A DNA stretch of 37,337 nt from Vairimorpha apis BRL 01 (GCA_000447185.1 KE647291.1:1-37337); one strand, 5' to 3'; positions 11,409 through 23,169 are shown, counted from the stretch's first letter. Notes: generated by a model from the sequence alone, not told the origin. Translations and numbers: made by a program.

Positions 11409-12859
11409 TTAAATTAAATTATGTTTTTTTTCAAAAATCATTTCCCTTTTTTTATAATACGTATCTCCTCTATATTCAACAATATGTAACACGTTTAAGG
11501 CATGATCTAACAAATTAAGATGTATTAACACTTCTACAAATTCTAAAACAAGAAATTCTTCTACACGATCAAATTTTTCTTTATTATCAATAGTCATTTT
11601 AATTATTTTTGTAATGTCGCTAGTATTTATTTCAAATGCATTTTTGTATATTTTTATAGCTGCATCTATATTATTATTTTTTATATAAAATTTCATTCCC
11701 ATAACCTTCATTTGATTATTAAAGAAGCATTTTCTATAAAAATAGTCAGCAGAATCTTTTTTATCCAATTTTTCATAAACAAGAGCACATCCATAATAAG
11801 ATTTATAATTATTTTTTAGCATTAATTGACTTTTTTTAAAATAATCTAAAGCTTCCAAATATTCATTTCTGTGTATACTTTCAAATCCTAAAAGATTAAG
11901 TGTAGTATAATCATTTATTATATATCTGGATCTTTTTAAAGATAACATACTTCTAGAATAATCATTTTTATGATTATAAAAATTTCCCAAAGCTTTCCAT
12001 GTATTAGGATGATTTGGTGAATCTATTATAAGGTTTTTACATAAAATACCTAATTCTGTAATATCAGAAGAATGCCATAAAGCAGTACTTAAATAGTCCA
12101 TATAAATAATAAACTTTGGATCTTTTGATCTTACTAGATAAAAAATCTTCTTACTTTCTTCAATATATCCAAGATCAAATATTTGTTTCCCTAAAAAAGC
12201 AAGTATATATGAACCAATACCTGGTGTATTTTGTATATATTTGTCAAGTATATCATGATAACTGGGTTTTGGTTCTTTTAATAAAAAAGGTTTAGCTTTT
12301 TCTTTTATCAACATTATTTTAATTACATTATCATAATATGTATTTGTTTTTATATTAACATTTAAACCTTCATTGATAATATTTTCAACTGTGTTGTAAA
12401 GTGGAAAAATAGAAAAAGATTCTAAAAAAAACTTGTTTGCCGAGTCTTTATCATATAATTGTGTATGTAATAGTCCCATTTCATTATAAAAATGTTCTTT
12501 ATCATTTAAATCCACTATAAAATTTTCTAAATCAAGTAATTCAATTTCTAATGATTTATATAATAAACTTTTTAATGCATTTAGAGCTTTTTTAAATTCT
12601 TTAATTTTTTTATAGCACAAAAATTCGTAATATATAGATGTAGGTGTATTCATTTGAGTTAAAAAAATAAAGATCTTGAATATTCTCCAAGATGATATAA
12701 TGAAATAGGTAACAAAATTTTATATTTTGATGTGTTGTTATATAAATATGAAGCTAAAAATGACATATTCTCATAATTTTTATACTTAAATGACTTTAAC
12801 AATTGTGAAATTATTTGTGTTTCCATTAAGGGTAATCTATTAAAAAACTTTGTCATCAT
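11409..12859 (-). CDS. CDC27: anaphase-promoting complex subunit CDC27/APC3, one frame break
   Basis: TPR scaffold subunit of the APC/C ubiquitin ligase, which binds the IR tails of co-activators. The upstream part (12859-12659) is the N-terminal helical dimerisation region, with YKNYENMSFLASYLY and LLPISLYHLGEYSRSL. The downstream part (12653-11409, 414 residues) has the LSTALWH motif typical of CDC27, followed by NHPNTWKALGNFY, LNLLGFE and a run of TPRs (ALDYFKKSQ...YYGCALVYEKLDKKDSADYFYRKC). The two frames abut at the run 12661-12667 (T7 on the coding strand), which is one base short. Joined length is about 482 residues against 758 in yeast; the loss is in the non-TPR linker. No CCC before the start at 12859. 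CDC16 or CDC23 would be alternatives, but STALWH favours CDC27. Confidence 0.8.
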
Positions 12860-13445
12860 ATTATAATATATATTAAAAAATATATCTTAAATTTACTAAT
12901 TATCTTTTAAATAAAAGTATGTTAAATCAACTATTTAAACGTTTTAGAAATAAGATGAATGTTAATTACATAAAAAAATATTAATAAAATTTTTTGTTTA
13001 ATACAAATAATTTAATATTATTATATGTATTTAATAATTTTTATATATTTATTTATAATATAATTTTATATATTATTTGATAAAAATTTAAATTTATAAT
13101 TAGTGTGTTTAAAATTTTTAATCTTTTTTTAAAATTTAATATTTACAATATAATAAAAAAGTATTTTTATACATTAAATCGATAATTTTTTAAAAACTTT
13201 TTTTTAAGTATAATAAAAAAATAATTAATTTATCAAAAACAAAAAATAAAATAATAGTTTTAGTTATAAAATGTTAATAATTAAATAAAAAACTAATTCC
13301 CAAATTTTACTTTTTAATAAAAAAATTTCTTATCTTGGTATTAAATTTAATAATTTTTATTATGTGTTTAATATGATATGTAATATAATTTAAATTTATT
13401 ATTTTTAAATATTTTTAATAAATTTTATGTGTTTGATATTAAATT
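12860..13445. other. A+T spacer between CDC27 and UTP15
   Basis: Nothing but short A/T runs; no frame or fold supported. Confidence 0.6.
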
Positions 13446-14766
13446 TCAACATTTAAAACATTCAATAAAACTATATAATTCAATGATTTTTTCTTGAAAT
13501 ATGACTTCCTCATCTATCAATTCACTTAATAATATAAAACGCTCAAATATATTATTATCATCATATATATCGTAAAAATAAACAGATAAAAGTATATTTA
13601 TTACTTCAAAAAAACTTCAAATAATTCTTTTATATGAATATTATTTATAATAAAATCAAGTAATAAATAAATATAATTTTTTTCTAAAAAAGTAAAGCAT
13701 TTTTAATTTTATGTTCTTGTTGTAAATAATATAAAACAGAAAAAATATCTTTAAAATTATTTTTTGAAAGTACATATAGAAGTGCTCCTTTATGCTCAAA
13801 TTTTTTAATTAATTTCTCAATTTCATTGTTCATATAAAAATCTTGTTCAAATGTTTTATATTTAATTTCTGATTCATATTCCTTTAATTTTTTATTTTTT
13901 ATTTCAATCTTATTAACTTGTTGTTCTTTTTTATATGATTCAATTTTACAAATTTGACCAATTTCCAAAGAAAAGTAAAATGTTGTTTCTAATAATGAAA
14001 AACCTGTTATTGAGCTTCCAAGTGATATTTGACTTATCAATTTGCCATTAATAGTCCATGATTTAAAAAAACCATCGAGACCAACAGTGTAAATTCTATT
14101 TTTTATGATTTTAAGTGCTGTTATATTCTTAGTATGACTGCCTAAATGTTCTAGTATATTTTTCTTATTAATTTTATAAATTTTGTTGTATGAAGTAAAT
14201 ATTATAGAACATTCTACAATACTAATATTAAAAATTGCAGTATTACAATTTTTTTCAAATTCAATTTCATAAGATTTAAGTGATACACCATAAATATATC
14301 CATTCATTAAACCACAATATAAAACTTCGTTGTCTATTTTTAAACATCGAATACGATCAGTAAAACAATCAATTATTTTTATTGAATGATTCTTTTCAAA
14401 TGAAAAAAATCTAATAGTACCGTCATCAGAACACGAAATAAGAACATTTTTATACATTTCAAATTGATTAATTCTATTTTTATGTTCGTTAAAACTTTTT
14501 ATTTGAATATTATTACTAAATAATTTAATATTACCAGAATCATCACCTGCTACTAATAAATTATCAAAACTTTCCAATGATGTTACAGTGTTTTGACATT
14601 TATTCTTTTTATTAGTTCTTAATTTGTAAATATAGTTTAATTGAGAAAAATATATATCTGATTTATTTGATACAATGTTATTAATTTCTGAATTACTTGT
14701 AAATATTACATCAAATGGAATTTTTGTATGATCTTTAAAAGTAAAATTATTGCTTTTAAAAAACAT
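13446..14766 (-). CDS. UTP15: UTP15, small-subunit processome WD40 protein, two frame breaks
   Basis: UTP15 is part of the t-UTP/UTPA complex that binds nascent pre-rRNA and starts 18S maturation in the nucleolus. Residues about 70-280 form a degenerate WD40 propeller (GDDSGNIKLF, SCSDDGTIRFF, VGLDGFFKSW). The C-terminal UTP15 domain begins at IEKLIKKFEHKGALLYVL and does not end at the first stop (13684-13686). It continues one frame over with LLLDFIINNIHIKELFEVF, then shifts again to VINILLSVYFYDIYDD and ends at the TGA on 13446-13448. Both breaks lie in T runs of the coding strand (13686-13691 and 13608-13614), each one base short. The full product is about 440 residues against 513 in yeast. 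The start is supported by CCC at 14773-14775. The protein-like text downstream of the stop is strong evidence that the breaks are technical or very recent. Confidence 0.8.
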
Positions 14767-14772
14767 TTTTTA

Positions 14773-14775
14773 GGG
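14773..14775 (-). promoter_or_regulatory. CCC start signal of UTP15
   Basis: CCC on the coding strand, 6 bases before the ATG at 14766. Confidence 0.6.
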
Positions 14776-15164
14776 TACAATAAAAAATACGAGCATAATT
14801 TAATTTTTAGAAACTTATCTAATTGTTTGGAAAATTGAATATATTATAGAAAAGTAAATAAAATATGATAAATTAAAGTTTTATAAAATAATTTTTTAAA
14901 TGTAAATTATTATTTATTTTTCTAAAAATTCAATGGAAATGTTAATATAATAGAATATTAAAAACGATAAATGTTTAATAAATTATACATATAAAATAAA
15001 AAAAATGATTCATACATTTAAAAAATTTTAATGTTTGATTTATTTATTTAACAATCAATATATACACATATAAAAATTTGATAAATTTACATTTTTTTAT
15101 TAAAAACGTTATTACTTTCGTGAAGAAATGGGAAAAATAAAGAAAATTATATACTTTTTAAACA
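14776..15164. other. A+T spacer
   Basis: About 390 bases between the UTP15 start and the phospholipase D stop. No feature seen. Confidence 0.6.
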
Positions 15165-17635
15165 TTAAAAATAAATAAATTCAGGAATGATCCGATCTAA
15201 ACTAAAAATTCCACCATCAAAATCTTCTTCACACAAAAATTTATAAGGATATAACACCAAATTTCCAATTATTTTTTTAAATTTTTTATTTTTTAAATTT
15301 GGTTTCATTGATTTAATTTCATAATAAATTTTCTTGTTTATTACATGGTTGTTAGAAAAACATTTAAATACATCAAAATACAATTTAGAATTACTTTTTG
15401 CAATCTTTTTTATTTCAAAAAATATGCTATCATTTGACAAATCTAAAATATTACATTTTAAAAGTTTATAAATTTGTTTGTGTTTTTTTTTGTAAATTTT
15501 TATTTTTTTAAAGTCAAGATGTTCATGTAATAATTTTTTCAAAAGATCATTTATCTGATTAAATTTAAAATCTTCAACATATATGCATGACTCTGTATCT
15601 CTATCTCCCAATAAACTTCTATCGTTAATATTTGCGCTTCCTGTGATCATTTTTAATCCATCTGATATAATTATCTTAGAATGTACATATATCTGCTCAT
15701 GTTTAAAATTACATACATCATAAATCGATTTATGAAATTTTTTTAGAGATAAAAAGATTACGTATTTTTTATAATCGATACCTGCTTGTTTTAAAACATT
15801 TATAAATGAGTTTTTGTTTCTATATATGCAATCTGTTTGTATTCTTAAAATATGCGCCATAACAGAATTGCATAAATCTAATTCAAATGCTGGTAGAAGA
15901 GGAATTACAATATAAACTTTAAATTTTATGTTATTTTCGTATGCATTTTTAATTTTCTTAAATATTTCAAATCCTAATAAATTTTGAGGATCCGATATGT
16001 CGCCTTTTACAAATTTTGTTATAAAAAATTGATTTTCTATATATAAAAACTTTTTAGTGTTTCTAATTAAATTAATGTAAGCCAAATAAATTGAGTTTTC
16101 TGTTTGGCTTTCATAAGACCACATTCCAATAGATCTTAAAGCTTGACAAGTAACAAATGGATACATTTCTTGTATGTTATTATAAAAAAAAGATTCATTT
16201 GGGACGATAATTTTATCAGATAGATAATTCCAACGTTGAATAAAATGTAATGCTATATCAAAAGCTGTATCTCCTATAATTTTGGTTTGTATATCATGCC
16301 ATGGCATTCTAGGTGTATTTTTTCTATCTATAAGACAAATATCTGCTTTTTCTAATCCAATAAAATCTTTTCTTAAAGGATTTGAAAAATCCTTACCAGG
16401 CCATACATACCATTTTTGTTTGTGTTTATCATATATTTTTTCAAATAATAGATGTTCTGATGTATCGTACCTACCTAAACATAAATCAATACCTCCTGTG
16501 TAAGCTATTTTTTGATCAATAATAACCAATTTTTCATGATGTGTCCAATATATGAAAGTATTTGGTGTATTATTAGGATGTCTAATAATATTTACATTAT
16601 GATGAAGATTATTAAAAATATTATATGTATAATCAGAATTGATATTAACAGCAAAACTTATTTCATGATAAATTAATATATAAATTTTGACGTTTTGTCT
16701 AGCTTTTTTTTTAACAAATTATCTAAACGATGTTTTTTTTGTAAACCATTTTTTCTTTTTAAATACAACCCAGGAAAGATCCACCATCCTGCAATAAAAA
16801 TTTCAGATTTTGCATTTTTTAAAGAATTATATAAATCTAAAAAATAATTTTTTCCATCAATGTAAAAATTACAAATATTGTTAAATCTTAAGGGCGCATA
16901 GGATTTTATATTGCTTGAAAAACTAGTAATTTTCTTTAGCATTTCATAATGTAAATCTTTAACTCTTTGTCTCATAAGTGATGTTATATTTATTTTAATA
17001 TTATTATCTATTATGACCATCTTGGAATAAATTGGTCCATTTATCAATTTAAATTCAGTATCTTTTGTAAAAAATATAATTTTTTCAATTTTTTTTCATT
17101 TTTATAATCATAAAGTATCAAATGTGTAGTTTTACAGATTATATAAAAAGATTTATATAATTTTTTTGAAAAAAAGTTACAGCATATTTTTGAATTATTT
17201 AAATCTGTTGATAAAACATAAAATGTTTCTTCATATATTCTAGGACCAAAAAATGAAAATTCAGAAATTCTAAAAAATAAAAAAACATCATTTATCTTTA
17301 AAATACTTTGGTTATTAAAAATTTCATATATAATTTCTAATATTTCTGTTTTAGATAAAGAAAAAACGTTTTTATTTTTTTATATGCTTCAATAATAATG
17401 TTTTTTTTTCTAAATTTGCACAAAATTGTAAAAGTTTAATTTTATATTTTTTAATACTCCATTCATATATACCATATTTTAAATAAGCAGTAAAGTATGA
17501 AGTTTTACAATCGTCATCACGAACTTCTACGTTGATTAAACTAGGTATAATTTTAAGTGTAGGCGCTATTAAAATATTTAATGGTATTTTGATACACTCT
17601 TCTAGTAAAATTTTGTATCTTAAAAAATGTTCCAT
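15165..17635 (-). CDS. PLD1: phospholipase D (PLD1/SPO14 type), several frame breaks
   Basis: Hydrolyses phosphatidylcholine to phosphatidic acid and choline, a signalling and membrane-shaping reaction. Four frames join into about 820 residues. 17635-17372 is a PX-like N-terminus (EVRDDDCKTSYFTAYLKYGIYEW). The next frame has a PH-like region (SKKLYKSFYIICKTTHLILYD). 17047-16673 and on has SYAPLRFNNICNFYIDG and AGWWIFPGLYLKR. Then comes HKD motif 1, HHEKLVIID near 16516-16542, followed by GGIDLCLGRYDT. HKD motif 2 is HSKIIISDGLKMITGSANIN, and the C-terminus is the PLD type (LVLYPYKFLCEEDF). Both catalytic HxKxxxxD motifs are whole. Breaks lie at 17369-17381 (T7 plus T5), 17080-17096 (T6 or T8) and 16704-16712 (nine bases), seen on the plus strand; each is explained by missing bases in a homopolymer. 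CCC at 17649-17651 supports the start. SPO14 in yeast has about 1,380 residues. Confidence 0.85.
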
Positions 17636-17648
17636 ATTTTAAATTATA

Positions 17649-17651
17649 GGG
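17649..17651 (-). promoter_or_regulatory. CCC start signal of phospholipase D
   Basis: CCC on the coding strand, 13 bases before the ATG at 17635; a slightly long distance for this set. Confidence 0.5.
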
Positions 17652-19369
17652 ATTTTTTATAAAAAATTTTAACTTTTTAAAACAAATGCATGATAATCAT
17701 AAAATTTCTTATTCCTGATAATAAACATATCTAATGATTAAAATTTTTTTTATTTTTTATTTAAAAATTCGAGTAAAAAATAAGTATCTTTTTACATTTA
17801 AATATTAATTATAAGATTATATAATTAAAAAAAAACTTCTACTAATAATTTTGTTTTATAGCTATAAAAGTTAATATATTTATTTTTTTACAAAAAATGT
17901 CAGTTAATTTATATTCTACAAATATTATAAATATAATAATTTACATAAAAAAATTATTTTATAAAATAAAATCCTATTTGATCAAATTTTTTATGAATAT
18001 TGTAAAGAAAGTAATATTTAACAAAAAAACAATTAAACATATTTAGAAAAAACTAGATTTAAATTGAATAAAATTTAAATTCAAACTATTTTAATCATTC
18101 AGTGAAATATTTTTGTAGTTGAAGCGTGATTTTTTTATGTTATTTGAAAAAACAAGTCTTATATTTTTAAATCAATCATTCTAATAAACATTTTTTTTTA
18201 TAAAATTGACAAATAATTTTATTGTTTTTTTTCTATCTTTAAATATTTAATTTTATTGATAAATATATACAAAAAAGTGTTTTTATAAATTTATACATAT
18301 TTTTTGAACTGAAAACAATATTCAAATTTAATTTATATTCTCAATTTAAAATTTATTTGATAATATTTAGGTAAAAAATCAATGTTATAAATTTTTTGAA
18401 ATTTCTTTATAAATATTGTATAAAATATATAAAAGTTATTAATATCTATTACTACTATTTTATAAATATCTAAACAATATATATACCTTTATTTTTGTTT
18501 TTTTATAATTAAATAACAATTACTCAAAAATTCAAGATATTGAACATTTTAGAAAAAAATATTTATTTTGTTTGTTTATATTATTTATATCGGTTAAAAG
18601 TATTTTATATATTTTTAAATTTATTATTTGATGAGATTATACATTTCAAAGCTTCTTTTTCAATTTAAAATATATATATATAATATTTTGAAATATGTAA
18701 AAAAATTAAGTATTTTTTATTGTTGCATTTAGTTTATATAAATATAAAAATTAATTTTATTAAGTATTATTCAAAATAAAATTATATTGAATCATTATAT
18801 AAAAAAATTATGTCAAATTATTTTAAAATATTTATAATTTTTAAATTATACAAGATAAGTTATACCTTAAAATTAATTATATTTTAAAAAATTAAAAAAT
18901 AATTTGTCTAATTTTTTAATAGTTGTATATATTATCAAATTTTTTAATATAGTAAAAACTTTCATTAAATTAATAATTTTTTTGATTTTGATTAATCACA
19001 ATAAAAGGTTATAAAAAAATAAAATAAATATTTTTTATTTCGATATTTTTAAATTAAACTATAAAATGATTTATATTTTTTAGTACAAAAAATATAATAA
19101 AATAAATATATGTGAAATTAAATTATTTAAGAAATATAGTTGTTTATAAAAATAACAAGTAAATTATATAGTTTAGATTTTTAATTTTTACAAATATATA
19201 AATAAATGATTAATTTCGTATATAAAAATTTATTATTGCTTTATTTTTTATAAAATAAGTGTTATCATTATTTTATACATAATTTAAAATAAAAAATCAA
19301 AAAAATATTAAATAAATTTCAATTGAGTGTTTTTGATTAACTAAAATTTTAAAAGTTAAAAATTTCATT
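17652..19369. other. 1.7-kb A+T desert
   Basis: Almost pure A/T on both strands; no frame, CCC signal or GC island. Nothing supported. Confidence 0.6.
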
Positions 19370-19729
19370 TTATAAATAATAAAAGTTTTTTATAGACTTA
19401 AATGTTGATCCGTTAAAAATAATAAATAAATTAGATTTTTTATAAAACATTAAAAAATTATCGATGTATTTTTCATCGATAAAAAAATAAACTAGATCGT
19501 AATCATCTATTAACGTATAAATTTCATCTTCAAAACAATTAAAAGCAACGTATATATCTATTTTTATATTCAAAAAATTTTTGTGAAATTTTTTTATCTT
19601 TCCACAAAAATCAATTATTATTATTTTTATATTTTTATTATGAAATTGGCTTAAATGTAATCCAATATTAATATTTTTTAATTTTGATACAAATCTTTCT
19701 AAAAAGAAATCATAGGCATTTACATACAT
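19370..19729 (-). CDS. small protein of unknown function, CCC-headed
   Basis: 119 residues with Met at the start and CCC only 4 bases upstream of the ATG, in a desert where CCC is rare; both argue for a real gene. The sequence alternates helices with beta-like stretches (IKIIIIDF, IDIYVAFNC, YDLVYFFIDE, NLFIIFNG), suggesting an alpha/beta fold. The start MYV, the NC that follows a hydrophobic strand, and the FFID...FYKKSNLFII order resemble the N-terminal DHH-like part of the replication helicase factor CDC45. That resemblance is weak, the usual active-site Asp pattern is missing, and CDC45 would be at least three times longer with no continuation visible downstream. I therefore leave the function open: a truncated or degenerate CDC45, or an unrelated lineage-specific protein. 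Confidence 0.5.
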   Translation of the reverse strand: MYVNAYDFFLERFVSKLKNINIGLHLSQFHNKNIKIIIIDFCGKIKKFHKNFLNIKIDIYVAFNCFEDEIYTLIDDYDLVYFFIDEKYIDNFLMFYKKSNLFIIFNGSTFKSIKNFYYL

Positions 19730-19733
19730 TTGA

Positions 19734-19736
19734 GGG
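19734..19736 (-). promoter_or_regulatory. CCC start signal of the 119-residue gene
   Basis: CCC on the coding strand, 4 bases before the ATG at 19729. A TTAATA-like repeat follows upstream (19751-19772). Confidence 0.55.
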
Positions 19737-19789
19737 ATAATTATTAAAATTTAATATTATTAATATTAATATTAATAGCTACAATAATC

Positions 19790-19985
19790 AAAAAAACATC
19801 TCACACTTAGTACGGAAGCCTACATTAAACTAGATCCTTTAATAAAACGTTGGAGAGTATTTCTCTAGATTAATAAGAGGACTTGAAGATGGCGGTAGTG
19901 GAATTGGTGACATTGAGCTGATGGATGTTAAATTAAAGGAAGAACTCAGGGATACAAGTAATTGGTGTAAATAAAAACACTATAA
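19790..19985 (+). mobile_element. LINE 3'-end relic, copy C
   Basis: GC-richer island. Reads EAYIKLDPLIK in one frame, KTLESISLD (from 19844) in the next, then RGLEDGGSGIGDIELMDVK and LKEELRDTSNWCK to a TAA in a third. EAYI, KTLES and RRG are the tail motifs shared with copies A, B and D. This copy extends furthest to the 3' side and probably shows the true C-terminus of the element's protein. The three frames show it is dead. Confidence 0.6.
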
Positions 19986-21965
19986 AAGAAAATTTAAGAA
20001 GCTTTAATAAATAATCTTTTTATATTAATTTCTTAAAAAAATAAGCTTTTATCTCATTATAAGTTTTACATAAAAAATTTAATTAATAGTACATCAATAT
20101 ATTATAAATATTTTTAGATTAAACAATTTTTTATAAAAAACTATTTTATTTCACAATAACTAAATATTATAATTAAAATTATATATGAACATGCACATTT
20201 TTAATAAATAAGATTGTTCTTTTCATAAATATTGATTATGTGTTAGTTAAGAATAAAATTTTATTGTTTTGAATTTATTTCTAAAAATATATTTTTTATG
20301 CAATTACTTAATCTTTAATTCTATCAATTTATTTCTAATGTTTTAAATTTAATTTGAAAACATGTTAACTGATAATAAGTTTAGTTGCAGGGCTCATTGT
20401 TATAGGTAGTTATTTTTTTTCATGCTTCAGTAACACCTCTTGTTGTGCAAGTTTTGCCAAATTAATGATTAATGAATGATATTTATATGGCTAAATTGCA
20501 TAGGCTGAAGACCTTTTTTATTACTTTTAAGTATAGTTTATCTGTTTTTTTCATAAATTTTATAATATTAAACTTATAAAATATATATCCTTTTTTATTA
20601 TTTAAAATGAGAAATTTAAAGTGGTAAACATGTTTGTGTTTTTTGATAAATAAATTTAGTACATATATATTAAAAATTTTAATTGTTTTTATTTTATTCC
20701 GACATATAGATATTATAAATTTTCTAGCTTAAAGTTTGTAAAGTTTCTCGAATATTTTACATTGCTATATAATTGTGTTTAGTCTACTCACATTTCCTTC
20801 TTTAATCCACCAAAACATTTAAAGTATATTCTTTTTTTTAAAGATAAATTGTATGTATATTTTATATTTGAATTTTTGCTCTTTAATAAAATTTTTGATA
20901 TTGTTTTCTCTTCTCAAATCTCTTAATAAACATAAAAAAATCATATTTATTTCTGTGTATCTATTCTAGTTAAATAGCTACAAGATCTTATTTTTTAATT
21001 TTATTATATTTAAAATTATCAAACAATATTGATTGATAATTTTAACCCACTTTTATATTCAATTTTAATTTTTATAATTACAATAATATTAGGTTTGTTA
21101 TGATCACTTAATATTAATTAATTTTTATATTTCCTCGTAGATTATTAATGTTTTCAAAACAACATTTTAAACTATATAAAATCAATTATTAAGTATTTTT
21201 AATTTCTTGAAAAAATATTAACTATTACTTTTCATTAATTATGTATTGTTAGATTAAAAAATAATTATAAATTATTAAAATATCGTTTTAAAAGAAATAA
21301 TTAAATTATTTTATTATACTAAATTGAGCAATACAATTTTTAAAAAAATTTTCATGTTTTATGATTACCATAATTAAACAAAAATAGATATTCTTATATA
21401 TTTTTTCTAAAAATATATGTATAAATAATTATTAAAATACATACATACTATTTATCTAAGTATAATAAAATAATTTTGTTTCAAATAAACATAATGTAAA
21501 AAATTTTATTTAAAAAAACAAAATTGTATTTGAACTAAAAATTATTTTTTTATTAATTATACATTAAATTATATTCTTAATTAAATATTTTATATATCTT
21601 ATTAAATATTAAAACTAATTTTAAACGTCTATAATTAAAACATTCATATTTATTATAAATTTTTAATAAATTTGAAAAAAAATAATTTGTTCATTCTATT
21701 TATAAGCTATTATTATTGTTAAAAGAATTTTTTTACTGACTTTATATAAGAATAAAAAAATTAAGCATTTATAAAGCATGTTTAATTATTAAAAATCGAT
21801 AAAAACAAATAATAGAGGTTATCGCTACAAAATAATTATCAATAATTTATATTATAAAAACTTAAATTTTAAATAAATTACATAAAACTATGTAATAAAT
21901 CACAGAAAATGTAGAATTAAATATTTTAAATTTTTATTTTCAAGGATAAAAAAAAGTAAAATTAA
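19986..21965. other. A+T desert with a slightly C-richer island at 20380-21000
   Basis: No intact gene. From about 20380 to 20470 one plus-strand frame reads a short Cys/Ser-rich hydrophobic piece (GSYFFSCFSNTSCCASF), faintly like the N-terminus of SERINC/TMS1 membrane proteins, but stops follow at once. The stretch to 21000 has more C and G than the surroundings. It may be a decayed membrane-protein gene; I cannot prove it. 21000-21965 shows nothing. Confidence 0.35.
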
Positions 21966-22532
21966 TTATCTCGGTAAAAAAATTTTCCTTTTTTTTATAA
22001 AATTCTTATTTTTTAGTAAATTTAAATATATAGTAAGTTTATCAAATTCAATCATGTTAAATTTTTCAACAAGATTTTCAAAAGAAACATTTTTATGTCT
22101 ATCAATATAGTTGTAAACGTTAAAAAGATTTTCTTCATTTTTAAATATTTCAGGTATTTTTTTTATATCAAAATCTACAATCTCAGAAGACATGGATTCA
22201 TCAAAACAACAATCACTATAAATTTTTATATTATCAACAAGTGAGGATGATTTTTCACTAACACTAGTATCAGTAAAAGGATCTTTTGGAGATGAAGACT
22301 TCATAATTATCGAACTATTAAACAAGTTTTCTTTAAAATTACTTTCAATTTTATCTTCTTTCTTGACAGAAAAAAAGTTTATTAATGGTTTATAATCTTG
22401 AACAACTTTTAAATTTATTTCATAAATATTATTAATTTTTGCTTCTATTTCTTTTAAAGTTCTATTTATTATTGTAAAATTATTATCTAGTTGTTCTAAA
22501 TAAAAAATTGTTTGTTCATTTTCTTCTATCAT
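21966..22532 (-). CDS. ASK1: Ask1-like DASH/DAM1 kinetochore subunit
   Basis: 188 residues, intact frame. The N-terminal helix IFYLEQLDNNFTIINRTLKEIEAKINNIYEINL (two parts joined for description) follows the Ask1 pattern, in which an LEQLDQNIT-like stretch and a long coil are followed by an aromatic FF. Ask1 is a subunit of the DASH ring that couples kinetochores to spindle microtubules in fungi. The middle is Ser-rich and acidic with an SSSPKDPF segment, a plausible Cdk site (S-P-K); yeast Ask1 is Cdk-phosphorylated in its C-terminal half. Odd: residues about 137-188 look like a small winged-helix-type unit (VYNYIDRHKNVSFENLVEKF, then LLKNKNFIKKRK), not a feature I know in Ask1. Assignment rests on the N-terminal 45 residues and is tentative. 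There is a CCTC just before the ATG, but no CCC. Confidence 0.5.
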   Translation of the reverse strand: MIEENEQTIFYLEQLDNNFTIINRTLKEIEAKINNIYEINLKVVQDYKPLINFFSVKKEDKIESNFKENLFNSSIIMKSSSPKDPFTDTSVSEKSSSLVDNIKIYSDCCFDESMSSEIVDFDIKKIPEIFKNEENLFNVYNYIDRHKNVSFENLVEKFNMIEFDKLTIYLNLLKNKNFIKKRKIFLPR

Positions 22533-22946
22533 ATGAGGTAGAAAAATAATAAAATCTTTTTTGTTTAATTTTAGTTATATTATAAACAGAAAAGACATGA
22601 TTTTTGATAGAAAAATATAAAATATAAATGTATATTTATTAGAAAGGAACACAATGAATGAGAACGAATAATAAGATAATGAGTTTTATATGTAAAGATT
22701 TAATAAATAAACATTCAAATAAATATTTAATTAGAAAAAAAGTTTATAACGTGAAATTTTGAGGTCTATTTATAAAAAGGTTACTCTCTACATGAACAAA
22801 AAATTTAAACTTTTATTTTTAATTATTTCTATAAAATATTTTTTATTTTTAAATATGTAATATAAAATAATGATACTTTTGTTGTATGAAATAGCATATA
22901 TTAATATAAAAACTAAATATATATTATAAATTGTTAAGAAAAATTT
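22533..22946. other. A+T spacer
   Basis: About 410 bases with no frame or fold that I can support. Confidence 0.6.
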
Positions 22947-23150
22947 TTATCTGTTAACTAAAGCTGTGGTATTAACCGCAGGTAGGTGTCCTAAAGAGAA
23001 GAACTCTTCTAGGATGCAACCTCCTGAATAAATAAAATGACGTTTATAATTAAAGTATTTATTGTTATTATGTTGTTGTATGTTATTAGTCGTTGCACGC
23101 TGATACTTATTGCTGCTAAATGACTTTATGTTATTCATAGTTGTTATCAT
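22947..23150 (-). CDS. small ORF of unknown function, GC-richer than its surroundings
   Basis: 67 codons, ending in a GC-richer, protein-like stretch with few A+T-type residues (GGCILEEFFSLGHLPAVNTT, then ALVNR and a stop), while the first half is Asn/Gln/His-rich. CCCC lies 15 bases upstream of the ATG at 23150 (second in-frame Met at residue 5). The contrast in composition between halves suggests either a small gene with a conserved C-terminal part or a captured fragment of a longer coding sequence or mobile element cut at its 3' end. I do not recognise it. Confidence 0.4.
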   Translation of the reverse strand: MITTMNNIKSFSSNKYQRATTNNIQQHNNNKYFNYKRHFIYSGGCILEEFFSLGHLPAVNTTALVNR

Positions 23151-23165
23151 ATCGTTCTATTTATT

Positions 23166-23169
23166 GGGG
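23166..23169 (-). promoter_or_regulatory. possible CCC start signal of the 67-codon ORF
   Basis: CCCC on the coding strand, 15 bases before the ATG at 23150. This is the most distant of the set, so weaker. Confidence 0.35.
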
